A model generated the notes under the pieces. It searched no databases. It had not been told where the DNA came from and saw only the letters and a program-made list of their open reading frames with translations. Below are positions 35,332 through 46,438 of a stretch of 64,000 bases of DNA, piece after piece. A program made the position numbers and the translations under genes. The stretch comes from Prosopocoilus inquinatus. Its lineage: Eukaryota; Arthropoda; Insecta; Coleoptera; Lucanidae. Every line of letters begins with the position of its first letter. Within the stretch, counting starts at the first letter, position 1. The stretch lies in contig CM069870.1 of NCBI GenBank assembly GCA_036172665.1, forward strand, positions 41,684,001 through 41,748,000. The letters are read 5' to 3'.

Positions 35332-36059
35332 CAGTGACTGACAGAAAGTTCGCTACACATGGGAAAATTTTTTATTGATTTCTCAGAAAAAAATTGTTCT
35401 TTATAAAAGCTCCTGCATCTTTCCAAACTTAAGATGCATATATCAAATTGAATACCTCCTGTCATATACCGAGGAAATCAAAATATTTGTAATCGACATA
35501 AGAGTAAAGTACCTTTATTTTCAACGCTACGCGAAAATTTTATTTGGAAAAGTTACACAGAATTATTATGAGATCTCAAATATGAAATCATGGCTGTCTA
35601 GATGAAAAAAATAATTTCACGTATTTTTCAATTTTTCTTGTACCAGCGTGTGTGTCGCAGAACATTGAATGTGTAGAGCTGGACGTTTCTTCAAGTGTGA
35701 CATGAACATACTCTAAAATTTGTCTTTAATAACAATGATATCCTAAAAATTACAATTTTTTGTAGCCAAATTATTTTTTTCCATCGTATGTAGATATGAT
35801 TTCATATTTGAGATTACATAATAATTCTGAGTAACTTTTCCAAACAAAATTTCCGCGTAGCGTGAAAAATTAAGGTACTTTTCTCTTATATCAATTTCAA
35901 ATATTTTGATTTCCTCGGTATATGACAGGAGGTATCCAAACTTTGACACATGCATCTTGAGTTTGAGAAGATGCAGGAGCTTTCATAAATAAAAAATTTT
36001 TCTGAGAAATCAATAATAAAGAATTTTTCCGTATGTAGCCAACTTTCTGCCGGTCACTG
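35332..36059. mobile_element. Long-inverted-repeat MITE, copy 1
   Basis: 728 bp between TA dinucleotides. Ends CAGTGACTGACAGAAAGTT and AACTTTCTGCCGGTCACTG. The inverted arms reach ~250-300 bp, so both strands show the same small frame (LLSYTEEIKIF.IDIR.KYL). That shared peptide-like pattern comes from the palindrome and is not evidence of a protein. Second copy at 57865-58580. Confidence 0.82.
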
Positions 36060-36212
36060 TATATTTACTTGATTGATGTCAATCACATGCAGACCCGTGA
36101 AGCGTTTATGGAAGCCGCGAGATTTTCTTTATTTCACAGAACACAGAACGCTAGATATCTCTCTGACTCGACTCGACTCTGATTTTACAGAGTCCTCTAT
36201 TATTTTGCACTA

Positions 36213-36336
36213 GGGGCCGTTTTCATAATCAGACTTTAATTTAAAGTTACTTTAACCTAAAAAAATACACTTGTTTACCTATACTTAAAGTGACCTTAAA
36301 TTAAAGCTTCCTTAAAGTCTGATTATGAAAACGGCC
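36213..36336. mobile_element. Palindromic GGCC MITE
   Basis: GGGGCCGTTTTCATAATCAG pairs with CTGATTATGAAAACGGCC; the inner ACTTTAATTTAAAG / CTTTAAATTA-like words also pair. 124 bp. Confidence 0.75.
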
Positions 36337-36710
36337 ATTAGTAATATAAAATACTGCTACTAGATAGCTATAAATATGTTTTTAAATTTGTCTAAAATAA
36401 TCATTTACCTGCCACATATACACATTTTAAATTTGTCTTATTTCATGACTAAAGTTTTTATTAAGTCTAGACCCGGTTTATTCACCACAAGGCAGAGACA
36501 ACCACTGAGACGTCCAACTCAATAGTAAAACTTTGTTCGCTCAAATAAATTGGTCCACTGTAAAATGAAAGGTGAACGTAGAAAGCGCTCAAAACTACAA
36601 AGCGCGCAATTTGAAAATGTGCATTTTTATTTTAAAATGTATTTAAATATTTTTTTGCCACTGGCGCAAATAAAACTACGTTTAAAATTGCATACATATA
36701 TATTTTTTTA

Positions 36711-37235
36711 AATTTTATTGAAAATCGTTTTTGATTGCAGTGAAAACTTCGAGCAGCCTCTGTGCAGCTGTTTCATTCCCACTGCAAATCAAAAACGACT
36801 TGACCGATTTATTCGCAAATGCGATGTAATAGCGGCGAATAGATAAAACAGCGACATCTTACGATCAAAAACGATTTGCAACAAATTTTTTTAATACTTT
36901 CATTATGCTTTGACAGCAAGCATGACCGCTTTGCATGGTAGCTTATTATTAAGGAAAAGAATTCAGGCCATTTGTTCCGCGAACAGTACAAAAATTTAGT
37001 ACTCGGACTGTATCAGCCTTGCCGTGCGAACTCTCGCATTGCATTCCTTCCCCTTCCACTCAATAACAATTCGATGCATCGCAAAGTACATTCGACGTAA
37101 AAAGCTTCCAACACTAAGTGGCCTGAATTCCTCTCCCTGCTTATTATGTAGCAAATCCGCTTCAATTTTTTTATCCTACTGCAATGTCAGGTTAAAAAGC
37201 GATCTTAGGAAGTCGCTGATTTATCTATTCACCAC
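36711..37235. mobile_element. Retrozyme composite carrying a nested MITE
   Basis: Flanked by TATATTTTTTTA at 36699-36710 and 37236-37247 (12 bp, but low complexity). Minus-sense unit DNA lies at the left, plus-sense at the right, with the E1 end outward at the right. The ribozyme is deleted: the sequence jumps from CAGCTGTTTCA into the distal arm. A 189-bp MITE splits the right part. Confidence 0.7.
36950..37138. mobile_element. Small MITE nested in a retrozyme
   Basis: 189 bp flanked by GCTTATTAT at 36941-36949 and 37139-37147 (8-9 bp duplication). Ends TAAGGAAAAGAATTCAGGCC and GGCCTGAATTCCTCTCCCT are inverted with a few mismatches. The duplication length fits hAT or MULE-type elements. Confidence 0.75.
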
Positions 37236-37247
37236 TATATTTTTTTA

Positions 37248-37882
37248 CTTTACATGTAAGCAGGACAGTGTCATAATAATATATTATTTACATAGCGTAG
37301 AGTATTTCTAGAAAGCACCTTTCCCACCTTTTCCAGCCACAGCTGTGATCTAAGAAATAATAATTTACGTTAGTATTGCACGTATGGCAATCATTTTATT
37401 CAGGACCAACTAGATGTCACAAGACAGACTCTCTTATCCGGTCTGCGCAATTTGTTTATTTTTTGTGAATTTTCTGCATTTCGGCGCTAGTTACCCAAAT
37501 TGAAATTTTCTGACACTTAAACGTCACAAGTGTCAAATTATGCATATTTATAACAGTGCGAATTAATAAAAACCACTTTGTTATAATTAGTATTATCCGT
37601 TTCAAAATCAAAAAAACCACCAACCCCGCAATTTACCTCCTCGACACAACCAGCAACACTGCTGCAAAAACGCGCTAGTTATAAATTTAGGGAGAAGAAA
37701 TGTAAGGTTATATGTCAAGCACGTTTCAAGTTGACAATTATAAGTTGCCAGAAAGACAATCATTAGCGTAAAGAAAAAATATATAAAATTCGAGGCTTAA
37801 TGTTGGATAACAACAAACAAATTTAAGAGTAACAATTACAAAGTGATGTAAACGTTCAACGTTAAATATGAAAACAGAAAAG
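37248..37882. other. No recognised feature
   Basis: No frame, no repeat edge that I can support. Confidence 0.4.
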
Positions 37883-37892
37883 GAAGTAAATT

Positions 37893-38000
37893 AAGTACAA
37901 AGTTTTTTTTTAATCTCGAACCGCACAGAAATATGAAAGGAACACACTCAACGTTTCGCTGTATATTTATAGCTTCGTCAGGACAAGAACCAACTTCAAT
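37893..38000. mobile_element. 108-bp PLE end-remnant
   Basis: Flanked by GAAGTAAATT (37883-37892 and 38001-38010). Minus-sense PLE flank, starting at the ...TTTGTACTT end and containing hammerhead core, stem II and ACGTT, joined at TCAGGAC to ~18 bp of plus-sense PLE end ...ACAAGAACCAACTTCAAT. The junction removes one strand of ribozyme stem I. Despite its size it shows the same head-to-head plan as the large PLE copies. Confidence 0.8.
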
Positions 38001-38344
38001 GAAGTAAATTTAGGCAAAAGTTACCGAAAAAAGATCTGTTACTTTTTCTATAATTGCCGCTCCGTTAAATTTTCGATTTCACTATAAACTGTAAGCTTTG
38101 ACAAGAGCTTCCTTTAACTACGCACTTAAAAGGTTTCTGCGTTTTCACGACATCGTTAAGATTTGATGCAAAATGCAAATTGGAAATATAACAATTCAAA
38201 TTTTGACTGACACGTAAAAATTAGTGACAACGTGAAGTACCAACCAATTTCGATCAAAATATATCCGGGGAAATTTGCTTCTTGGCAACATAATTTAACA
38301 AGTGGTGGTTTTTTAATTTTGAAATAGACAGTAAATGATTTTTA
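38001..38344. other. No recognised feature
   Basis: AT-rich spacer between a PLE remnant and a retrozyme; no feature seen. Confidence 0.4.
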
Positions 38345-38502
38345 TTGAAAAGAATAACGAATAGATAAAATAGCGACATCTTGCGATCGCTTTTTGACTT
38401 GACATTGCAGTAGGATAGACAAATTGAAGCGAAATTTGCTCCTAATAAGTCCCCCATACAAGGCGGCCATGCTTGCTGTCAAAGCATAATGTCGAGCAAC
38501 GT

Positions 38503-38547
38503 CTCTGTTGAAGAAGACCCAAGCAGGGCTGAAACAGCTGTACAGAG
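38503..38547 (+). ncRNA. Hammerhead ribozyme, one core change
   Basis: Stem I, GAA and stem III ACAGCTGT intact, but the core reads TTGAAGA (C3 changed to T), so activity is doubtful. Confidence 0.7.
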
Positions 38548-38735
38548 GCTGCTCGATGTTTTCACTGCAATCAAAAACGATTTGCACAATCCCGCTTCAA
38601 TTTACTATCCTACTGCAATGTCAGGTCAAAAAGCGATCGTAAGATGTCGCTATTTTATCTATTCATCACTCTTACATCGATATTGCGAATAAATTGGACA
38701 AGTCGTTTTTGTTTGGAGTGGGAATGTCGAGCTAC

Positions 38736-38780
38736 GTCTGCTGAAGAAGCCCCAAGCAGGGCTGAAACAGCTGTACAGAA
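38736..38780 (+). ncRNA. Hammerhead ribozyme, shortened stem I
   Basis: Core CTGAAGA and GAA intact, stem II AGCCC/GGGCT, stem III ACAGCTGT, triplet GTA. Stem I is reduced to TCTG/CAGA by a 2-bp deletion upstream. Confidence 0.75.
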
Positions 38781-38843
38781 GCTGCTCGAGGTTTTCACTG
38801 CAATCAAAAACGATTTGCACAATTTTTTTTTTGAAAAGAATAA

Positions 38844-39772
38844 TTTGTCAAACAGGGCAAGTATTTTTTTAAAGAATTACTGGATTAAATGACATTATAA
38901 AGTTCCTCTCTGCCGCAACAAACAAAAAGAAAGAAAGAAGACTAAAGAAGCAATTGGAGTAAGGAAAGTTAAGAAAAAGATATATTATTTCGTACTTACC
39001 GTGTAAAATTTCCTCTTAAATTAAGATTCGGCCGTAATTAAATTATTTGTAGAATTAGTACTGTCTACCGATACCGCCAGAAAATTATACCTGAGCCAAC
39101 CTGAGCAAAGAAACACCACTTTACTGAGACTATACGCGAAACTGTCAAAAACCGCGGAAACTAACATCGGTCAAAAATGACATCACGAATATACATCCGT
39201 TTCCGGTTTTTTGGATAAGTGGCGCCAACGGAGAAACACTTGAAATAGTAAATTGCTAAGGCCGTGTAGAGACATCGTTTCGTGAAATCTAGTAGGTCGT
39301 GATTTTATTTAATAACTATGTGTAGTCAGTCCACAAAGTAATCGCAATTTTAAATATTGAGAAAACCAGTGAAACAATTCGGTGACCATCAACTGCTACA
39401 GTAGAAAACATCGGGCTTATTCAAAACAAGCAATTAACCTACGAGATAATGTAGTATACTTACTCAGAAGGTAATTAACAAAAACTACTATTTTCGCTGT
39501 GCAATATTTTGAAATGAAGAAGCACGAGGCAGCTAAAGACGCGCGCATACCTTAACCCCTTGACGCCATCAACTGATCAGAAGCGAAATCACCAGCGACA
39601 TTACATCCTGAAATTGACCAATGACAGTTGTTGGCGTGAAAAATGTTACAGCTGCGCCACCTACGTCTACGTTTTATTTCGTAAGACAAAAGCAACGTAT
39701 ACCAGAGAGATATTTGACAGAGATAGCTCATATCTGGTAAAAGTGAATAAATTCGCTAGAGGAGTTATCCAT
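38844..39772. other. Mostly unrecognised; one short dispersed repeat
   Basis: CAACGGAGAAACACTTGAA at 39227 and the next ~75 bp recur at 41047-41120 with about 85% similarity. The rest holds no supported feature. Confidence 0.4.
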
Positions 39773-39775
39773 CTC

Positions 39776-39967
39776 AGGTCCAGTTTTTCAATCACAGGTT
39801 AACCCTAACTCTCGGTTTATTTCCATGGTAACAAGTACGAAGACAATTGATTCCATGGCAATAAACTGAAGGTTAAAGTTAACAGATAAAATAGCGACAT
39901 CTTACTATTGCTTTTTGACCTGACATTACAGTAGTTAAAGTTAACTTGTGATTGAAAAACCGGGCCT
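39776..39967. mobile_element. Palindromic GGCC MITE, hit by a mini-retrozyme
   Basis: AGGTCCAGTTTTTCAATCAC at the left pairs with GTGATTGAAAAACCGGGCCT at the right once a 51-bp retrozyme insertion (39884-39934) and its duplicated target are discounted. Inner CCATGG and TTAACTTTAACC words pair too. Confidence 0.78.
39884..39934 (-). mobile_element. 51-bp mini-retrozyme insertion
   Basis: Begins AGATAAAATAGCGACATC (the E1 end) and stops after CATTACAGTAG. Flanked by a perfect 11-bp duplication TTAAAGTTAAC at 39873-39883 and 39935-39945 (12 bp if the shared G is counted). It inserts into a palindrome whose pre-insertion sequence can be inferred, so the borders are exact. It fixes E1 as a true terminus and shows that the other side is truncated. 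Confidence 0.88.
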
Positions 39968-40063
39968 CAGTGGTTGTCTCTGCCATAAGGTAAATTTAAA
40001 TGTCAATATTCCCATAGTATCAATTCGTTACTGTAGAATTAACTGTAACTGTAGTTCTTCTGA

Positions 40064-40360
40064 TTATATATCACAATTGTCAAAATGCAGGTATGTTGCA
40101 AACTCGATAAGCTTTCGACACCTCTGTTCCGCTAAAAGTTTCATAAAAACTGTAAAAATTTTCATATTTTCTAAAATTATTTGAATTGGGAAAATGAAAC
40201 ACTTACAACTTGCTTCTAGCTTAATTGGAAATCCACGTATTTGACCTTTTTTTGATAGGCGATGTGAAACGCAACAGCAAAACCAAACGATAACTAACAT
40301 TTGGAACGAATTCCAATAACCATAAATGTGAGAAATCGAAATTTTGAAGAAATTCCGCAA
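40064..40360 (-). repeat. 300-bp repeat next to a retrozyme, copy 1
   Basis: About 90% similar to 60905-61205. On the minus strand both hold a short frame: copy 2 reads FCCCVSHCQSKKGQIRGFP, which loosely recalls the zinc-binding start of a THAP domain, followed by GTAAGT like a splice donor. In this copy the third cysteine is Arg. Whether it derives from a THAP (P-element-like) exon is a guess. Both copies end at AAGAAATTCCGCAA a short distance from a retrozyme. Confidence 0.5.
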
Positions 40361-40369
40361 CTGATTTTT

Positions 40370-40607
40370 TTTTATTTTGTTGCAAATCGTTTTTGATTGC
40401 AGTGAAAACCTCGAACAGCCTCTGTACAGCTGTTTCAGCCCTGCTTGGGCCTTCGTCAGCAGAGACGTAGCTCGAAATTCCCACTGCAAACCAAAAACGA
40501 CTTGTCCAATTTTTTCGCAAATGCGATGAAATAGTTGTGAACACATAAAATAACGACATCCTGCGATCGCTTTTTGACCTGACATTGCAGTAGGATAACA
40601 AATTGAA
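40370..40607 (-). mobile_element. Retrozyme, single orientation
   Basis: About three quarters of a unit, minus-sense only, E2-like end at the left (TTTTGTTGCAAATCG), truncated right end after ATAACAAATTGAA. No target duplication that I can defend, in contrast to most other copies. Confidence 0.78.
40420..40464 (-). ncRNA. Hammerhead ribozyme in retrozyme
   Basis: Core CTGACGA and GAA, stem I CTCTG/CAGAG, stem II ends AGG(CCC)/GGGCT with a slightly altered loop side, stem III ACAGCTGT, triplet GTA. The core is compatible with activity. Predicted cut at 40425. Confidence 0.75.
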
Positions 40608-41310
40608 TAGTATGAGATCCCACTGCAACTCTCCTATGTTCATCTGTTATTTTAACGAAACACGATTTTAATGAAAGATTACATATAAAGGAACACAACA
40701 TAAGCGGGTTGCCTTGCAAAATCTTGCCGCAAGTACCTTTAATTGGAGAAGTTTCAACAGGTTTTTTTTTTCAATAAATTAGTTCATTTGTTAGGGCAGT
40801 AAATAAGGTGCCATTAAGTGAAGAACGATCTGAAGAATTCCAAAAAACTTGGTTGCCGCCTCTCAGTCTGCCGCAAGTCACTTGCAGCCAGGTGTAAAAG
40901 GGACCTCTTTCGTCGATCATCTACGTTCATCGCGTATGGAAATAATTTTTTTACCAAATTGGAGTTAAATTTGTCCTTGGCACAATAGAGTTTGGTTGCC
41001 TGCGCAAAAACTGCCGCAACTGAAGGTTGCCAGCATTTATGGTCTCGCAACGGAGAAACACTTGAACTAGCAAATTGCCGAGGCCGTATAGAGGCGAAGT
41101 CTCATGAAATCTAGGAGGTCATGCTTTAAAGTGATACAAATTTTCCTATTGAGTTGGACAGGGGTGGTTAGGATGTACTACAAACATAAATCACAAAATT
41201 TCAAAATTGAAGTGGACTCTGGTTGTCTTGTCCGATGAGATTTGTAATAGTTTTTAGACGCTTTTCACAGTAACTGGTAACAGATTAAAACTATTACCAG
41301 TGAGTATACC
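40608..41310. other. Mostly unrecognised
   Basis: Contains the second copy of the 39.2-kb short repeat (41043-41120). The minus-strand frame 40814-41050 has no recognisable family. Confidence 0.4.
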
Positions 41311-41535
41311 GGGTGGAGAGTTTCAAACCCGAAAATAGCAAACTTGTATTGAAAACTATGTTTCTGTGAATTGCTGCTCGCCGTTTGAAGATACAAAAAT
41401 GGCAATGGTATTATAGAAAGGAGAAAATTATGGACAATATTATGGTATTAAAATTATTCCTAAATATTCGTACTTTCGGAATATAAATAAAATTTTCAAA
41501 TTTTAAACGAAAAATTTAGTCGCCTATGTCAGGTT

Positions 41536-42503
41536 TGAAACTTTCAGTTGTTTCAATTAATGGAAAATAATTTATACGTCAGTCACACGATATAGAGAAC
41601 ACTGGTACGCTCACTCGCCGCCATTTTCAGTTTAAAATTTTGAGCAAGTTGAGTAGTTTGCTAAAATTCGCTAGATGGCAGAACCGTATCGCGGACTGTC
41701 ATTTTTATCAAATTCCGCAGCCGGTTCTTCTGAGGCTCTTGTGGTAAACACAAAACACATGGGCAGAGATAAACAGAGGTCAGTACGCAACAACTGGTTT
41801 GAGGTTAAATACTGCATTTTAAATTTTAACTATGAATTTAAAGCGAAGTTGTCAGGCGTAGAAATTTTAATTTAAAGAGGGTATGTATTGGCGAATAATT
41901 TAATTCGTTTCCTAATTTAGTTACATTGCAGTCAAAATAGAAAGACTTCTCAGAGTTAATTTGTATTGAAGCAAGGAGATTTTAACATAAACACGAACTC
42001 ATCGTAAGATTGCTATCTAACCTAGAATATCCACCAATCCATCTGGCATTAAACTGACCGATGTACTGATTAAAATGTACTCAATATAACGAGTGGATAT
42101 AAACTCACAAAAGTACCTATCTAGTAACATCAGTTCTGCATGCAAGTGACACCAAAAGTGCATAAAGTTAAAACACCTAAACGTTACTGCAGCTTGTTTC
42201 CTTCAAGTTTGATGACCTTGCAAATTAATTCCATCGAAGCTGAAAATATCAAGTGTTATGTGAAGGGCACATAACCTTCTATATATTAAGTACAAAGTTT
42301 TTTTAATCTCAAACCGGACAGAAAAATGAAGGGAAACACACTCAACGTTTCGCTATAGATTTATAGCTTCGTCAGGAGTGAAAAAAGTAAATAAACAAGT
42401 TGTCAAGAGAAACAAGTCGTCAAGAGAAACGAAAAGGTAACATGATTTTTAAACTAAACTACGAGTTGTTCGGAAAAAAAAAGTTACCAGAACTAATTAA
42501 AGC

Positions 42504-42545
<42 letters not shown>

Positions 42546-43293
42546 TTAATTAATTGACAGATCTATATCTTGTTTAAAGAGTCCAGAAAACTGCAAAATA
42601 TGTCATTTAAATTTTCAAAGTCCGTACGTTTATTAATAGAATTTCCAGACATTTTAATTTTACACATTTCTATGAAACGTCTTTTAAAAATATTAGATTC
42701 ACTGTACAAAATGTCAGTATTATCAAAATCAAAATTATGATTATTTACTAATGAATGCTCTACAAGCATTGAATGATTTTGATTATTTTTTTGAATATTA
42801 TATTTTTTCAATTATGATATTTATGTTGGTCTAAACGTTTTTTTAAATTTTGGCTCGTTTCACCTATATAAACAGAATTACAATTTGAACATTTGATTTC
42901 ATAAACCACGTTAGGTTGTTTTAATTTCGGTATTTTGGTTTTTAAATTCGAAAAAATTAAATTTAAATTAATCACAGATTTACTGGCTAAAATTAAATTA
43001 TGTTTTTTGAAAATGTGTTTAAATGTATTGTGTAATGGTTCAATATAAGGCAAAGATATGTATTTATGATTCGAAGTTTGTCTAATGTTTTTAGAGACAT
43101 TTGAATTTTGTAAGTATTTAATACGATTTTTAATTACTGATTCAATAAGATTTATTGGATAAGAATTTTGAATAAGAGTTTTCTTTATTAAATTTAAGTT
43201 ATCATAAATGAAAACTTTATCAGAAAGTAAAATAGCTCGATCAGTTAATGAAATAATAGTTGCAATTTTATAATTTTTAGGTGTGTACGAGTG
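41536..43293. repeat. Left arm of a 1.76-kb inverted duplication
   Basis: Near-identical, inverted, to 44496-46253. It comprises ~750 bp of non-PLE flank (41536-42287, with a 66-codon frame that also appears unchanged in the other arm) plus the 3' part of the PLE. The only differences I noticed lie in the homopolymer tract (poly-T at 42508-42536). Confidence 0.93.
42339..42380 (-). ncRNA. PLE hammerhead ribozyme
   Basis: Stem I CACTC/GAGTG, core CTGACGA, one unpaired A, stem II GCTATA/TATAGC with AATC loop, core GAA, self-complementary stem III ACGT, then T as the cleavage-site base and GAGTG. Minimal hammerheads of this dimer-requiring type are known in the flanking repeats of animal PLEs. 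Confidence 0.85.
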
Positions 43294-44495
43294 AAAATTT
43301 ATGTACCTACCTGACCAGGTAGGTTTATGAAACCAATTAGTAATTAATTTACCATTATGTCTTATAATATTTACATCAAGAAAACTCAATGAATTATTAT
43401 TTTCTTTTTCTACTGTAAATTGTAATCTATTATGAAAAGAATTAAATTTATTTAAAACAAAATCTACCTTATCAGAAGGCAAAATCAATAAAATGTCATC
43501 TACATAACGAAAATATAACGTTAAATCGAATGATAAAGAGTTAATAACAGATTTTTCTAGTTCTTGCATAACAATTTCAGCTAAAGCCGGAGATAAAGGA
43601 GAACCCATTGCTGTACCAAAAATCTGTTTATAAAATTTATCATTGAAAGCAAAATAAGATGTTTCAAAACATAAATCAACTATTTCTAAAAAGTTACCTT
43701 TGGAAATATCAGTAAAATCTTTAATCTCTAACCACCTATCATTTATACTTTTTAAAGCTAAATCTTTAGGAATGTTAGTAAATAAAGAAATAACATCTAA
43801 AGAAATTATAATACAATTATTTGGTACAGTTATTTGTTTTAATTTTTCTACGAGTTCAAAAGAATTTTTTATAAAATATTCTGATTTACTAGTAACCTGA
43901 GTAATGATTTTTGAAATAAATTTAGATAAGAAATATGGAGAAGAACCAATAGTGGAAACTATAGGACGAAGAGGTGTATTAGGTTTATGAATTTTTGGAA
44001 TGCAGTATAATTTAGGAAATATGGGATGTTGTACTTTAAGAGATTTAGCAACAATATTACTAATTTCAACGGATTTCTCTATCTTATTAATAATACTGAA
44101 AGTTTTACGTTGATAAGATTCGGTGGGATCGTTAGCTAATTCTACATATGTATTATTATCAGACAGCATAGTTTGAACTTTTGAAAAATAATCAGTTTTA
44201 TCAATTAAAACACTTACATTGCTTTTATCAGCTGTAGTAACAATAATATTAGGATTATCTTTAAGAAATTTTTTACAAGACAAAACATCTCTAATAAGAA
44301 TCTTATACTTTGATTTTTCAAAAGTTTTATCAATATTTCTAATATAATTTAAAAAATTAGAACAAAATTTATTTCTTATTTGTATTTTTGAAGGTGAATC
44401 TAAAGATTTAATACCAAACTCTAAGCTACTTAATACTTTTAAGAAATCTACTTGTTGTTTATGAAAATAAGGTAATGAAAATTTTTTGCCTAAAG
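42563..44495 (-). pseudogene. PLE reverse transcriptase with GIY-YIG endonuclease, 5'-truncated
   Basis: The long frame (to 42808) runs ~562 codons. Reverse transcriptase motifs: A, LDVISLFTNIP (about residue 236); B, GTAMGSPLSPALAE (about 298); C, FRYVDDILLI with the YVDD near residue 334 (43494-43508); then FLDVNII. This is the telomerase-related RT type of Penelope elements. At the C-terminus CSNCNSVYIGETSQNLKKRL is the GIY-YIG nuclease (about residue 540 on). A one-base frameshift at 42808 separates the last ~80 codons (42563-42811), which follow in another frame. The N-terminus is missing: sequence beyond 44495 belongs to the inverted arm. Confidence 0.9.
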
Positions 44496-45226
44496 CACTC
44501 GTACACACCTAAAAATTATAAAATTGCAACTATTATTTCATTAACTGATCGAGCTATTTTACTTTCTGATAAAGTTTTCATTTATGATAACTTAAATTTA
44601 ATAAAGAAAACTCTTATTCAAAATTCTTATCCAATAAATCTTATTGAATCAGTAATTAAAAATCGTATTAAATACTTACAAAATTCAAATGTCTCTAAAA
44701 ACATTAGACAAACTTCGAATCATAAATACATATCTTTGCCTTATATTGAACCATTACACAATACATTTAAACACATTTTCAAAAAACATAATTTAATTTT
44801 AGCCAGTAAATCTGTGATTAATTTAAATTTAATTTTTTCGAATTTAAAAACCAAAATACCGAAATTAAAACAACCTAACGTGGTTTATGAAATCAAATGT
44901 TCAAATTGTAATTCTGTTTATATAGGTGAAACGAGCCAAAATTTAAAAAAACGTTTAGACCAACATAAATATCATAATTGAAAAAATATAATATTCAAAA
45001 AAATAATCAAAATCATTCAATGCTTGTAGAGCATTCATTAGTAAATAATCATAATTTTGATTTTGATAATACTGACATTTTGTACAGTGAATCTAATATT
45101 TTTAAAAGACGTTTCATAGAAATGTGTAAAATTAAAATGTCTGGAAATTCTATTAATAAACGTACGGACTTTGAAAATTTAAATGACATATTTTGCAGTT
45201 TTCTGGACTCTTTAAACAAGATATAG
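44496..45226 (+). pseudogene. PLE 3' coding fragment, plus orientation
   Basis: Encodes the last ~160 residues of the same protein, including VYIGETSQNLKKRL, then after the same one-base frameshift the ~82-codon C-terminal tail (44978-45226). The amino-acid sequence is identical to the minus-strand copy, frameshift included, so the duplication happened after that mutation. Confidence 0.88.
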
Positions 45227-45243
45227 ATCTGTCAATTAATTAA

Positions 45244-45279
<36 letters not shown>

Positions 45280-45406
45280 GTAGCTTTAATTAGTTCTGGT
45301 AACTTTTTTTTTCCGAACAACTCGTAGTTTAGTTTAAAAATCATGTTACCTTTTCGTTTCTCTTGACGACTTGTTTCTCTTGACAACTTGTTTATTTACT
45401 TTTTTT

Positions 45407-45448
45407 CACTCCTGACGAAGCTATAAATCTATAGCGAAACGTTGAGTG
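45407..45448 (+). ncRNA. PLE hammerhead ribozyme
   Basis: Same motif as at 42339-42380, on the other arm. CTGACGA at 45412-45418, stem II 45420-45435, GAA 45436-45438, ACGT 45439-45442, predicted cut after T45443. Confidence 0.85.
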
Positions 45449-46269
45449 TGTTTCCCTTCATTTTTCTGTCCGGTTTGAGATTAAAAAAACTTTGTACTTA
45501 ATATATAGAAGGTTATGTGCCCTTCACATAACACTTGATATTTTCAGCTTCGATGGAATTAATTTGCAAGGTCATCAAACTTGAAGGAAACAAGCTGCAG
45601 TAACGTTTAGGTGTTTTAACTTTATGCACTTTTGGTGTCACTTGCATGCAGAACTGATGTTACTAGATAGGTACTTTTGTGAGTTTATATCCACTCGTTA
45701 TATTGAGTACATTTTAATCAGTACATCGGTCAGTTTAATGCCAGATGGATTGGTGGATATTCTAGGTTAGATAGCAATCTTACGATGAGTTCGTGTTTAT
45801 GTTAAAATCTCCTTGCTTCAATACAAATTAACTCTGAGAAGTCTTTCTATTTTGACTGCAATGTAACTAAATTAGGAAACGAATTAAATTATTCGCCAAT
45901 ACATACCCTCTTTAAATTAAAATTTCTACGCCTGACAACTTCGCTTTAAATTCATAGTTAAAATTTAAAATGCAGTATTTAACCTCAAACCAGTTGTTGC
46001 GTACTGACCTCTGTTTATCTCTGCCCATGTGTTTTGTGTTTACCACAAGAGCCTCAGAAGAACCGGCTGCGGAATTTGATAAAAATGACAGTCCGCGATA
46101 CGGTTCTGCCATCTAGCGAATTTTAGCAAACTACTCAACTTGCTCAAAATTTTAAACTGAAAATGGCGGCGAGTGAGCGTACCAGTGTTCTCTATATCGT
46201 GTGACTGACGTATAAATTATTTTCCATTAATTGAAACAACTGAAAGTTTCAAACCTGTCAATTAATTAA

Positions 46270-46313
<44 letters not shown>

Positions 46314-46438
46314 GCTTTAATTAGTTCTCGTTACTTTTTTTTTCCGAACAACTCGTAGTTTAGTTTAAAAATCATGTTACCTTTTCGTTTCTCTTGACGA
46401 CTTGTTTCTCTTGACAACTTGTTTATTTACTTTTTTTT

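Larger units (their letters stand above)
38358..38830. mobile_element. Retrozyme composite with two plus-sense ribozymes
   Basis: 473 bp flanked by a perfect 13-bp duplication TTGAAAAGAATAA (38345-38357 and 38831-38843). The E1 end (CGAATAGATAAAATAGCGAC) opens a ~130-bp minus-sense piece, which joins at about 38490 to plus-sense DNA of more than one unit ending in E2 (TTTGCACAATTTTTTTTT). Confidence 0.9.
44496..46253. repeat. Right arm of the inverted duplication
   Basis: Starts at CACTCGTACACACCT, matching the complement of 43293 inward, and runs to CTGAAAGTTTCAAAC. It crosses the PLE 3' end and its target sequence and continues into copied flank, then ends abruptly where PLE sequence CTGTCAATTAATTAATTATA resumes at 46254. 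Confidence 0.93.

Noticed and set aside
41675..41875. 66-codon frame MAEPYRGLSF... found identically at 45912-46112, taken as a conserved gene
   Set aside because: The identity comes from the recent inverted duplication. A diverged copy near 47.5 kb does not keep the frame.
42507..42537. Poly-T/poly-A tracts as LINE tails
   Set aside because: They sit at a fixed place inside the PLE 3' region in all copies, so they are part of that element.
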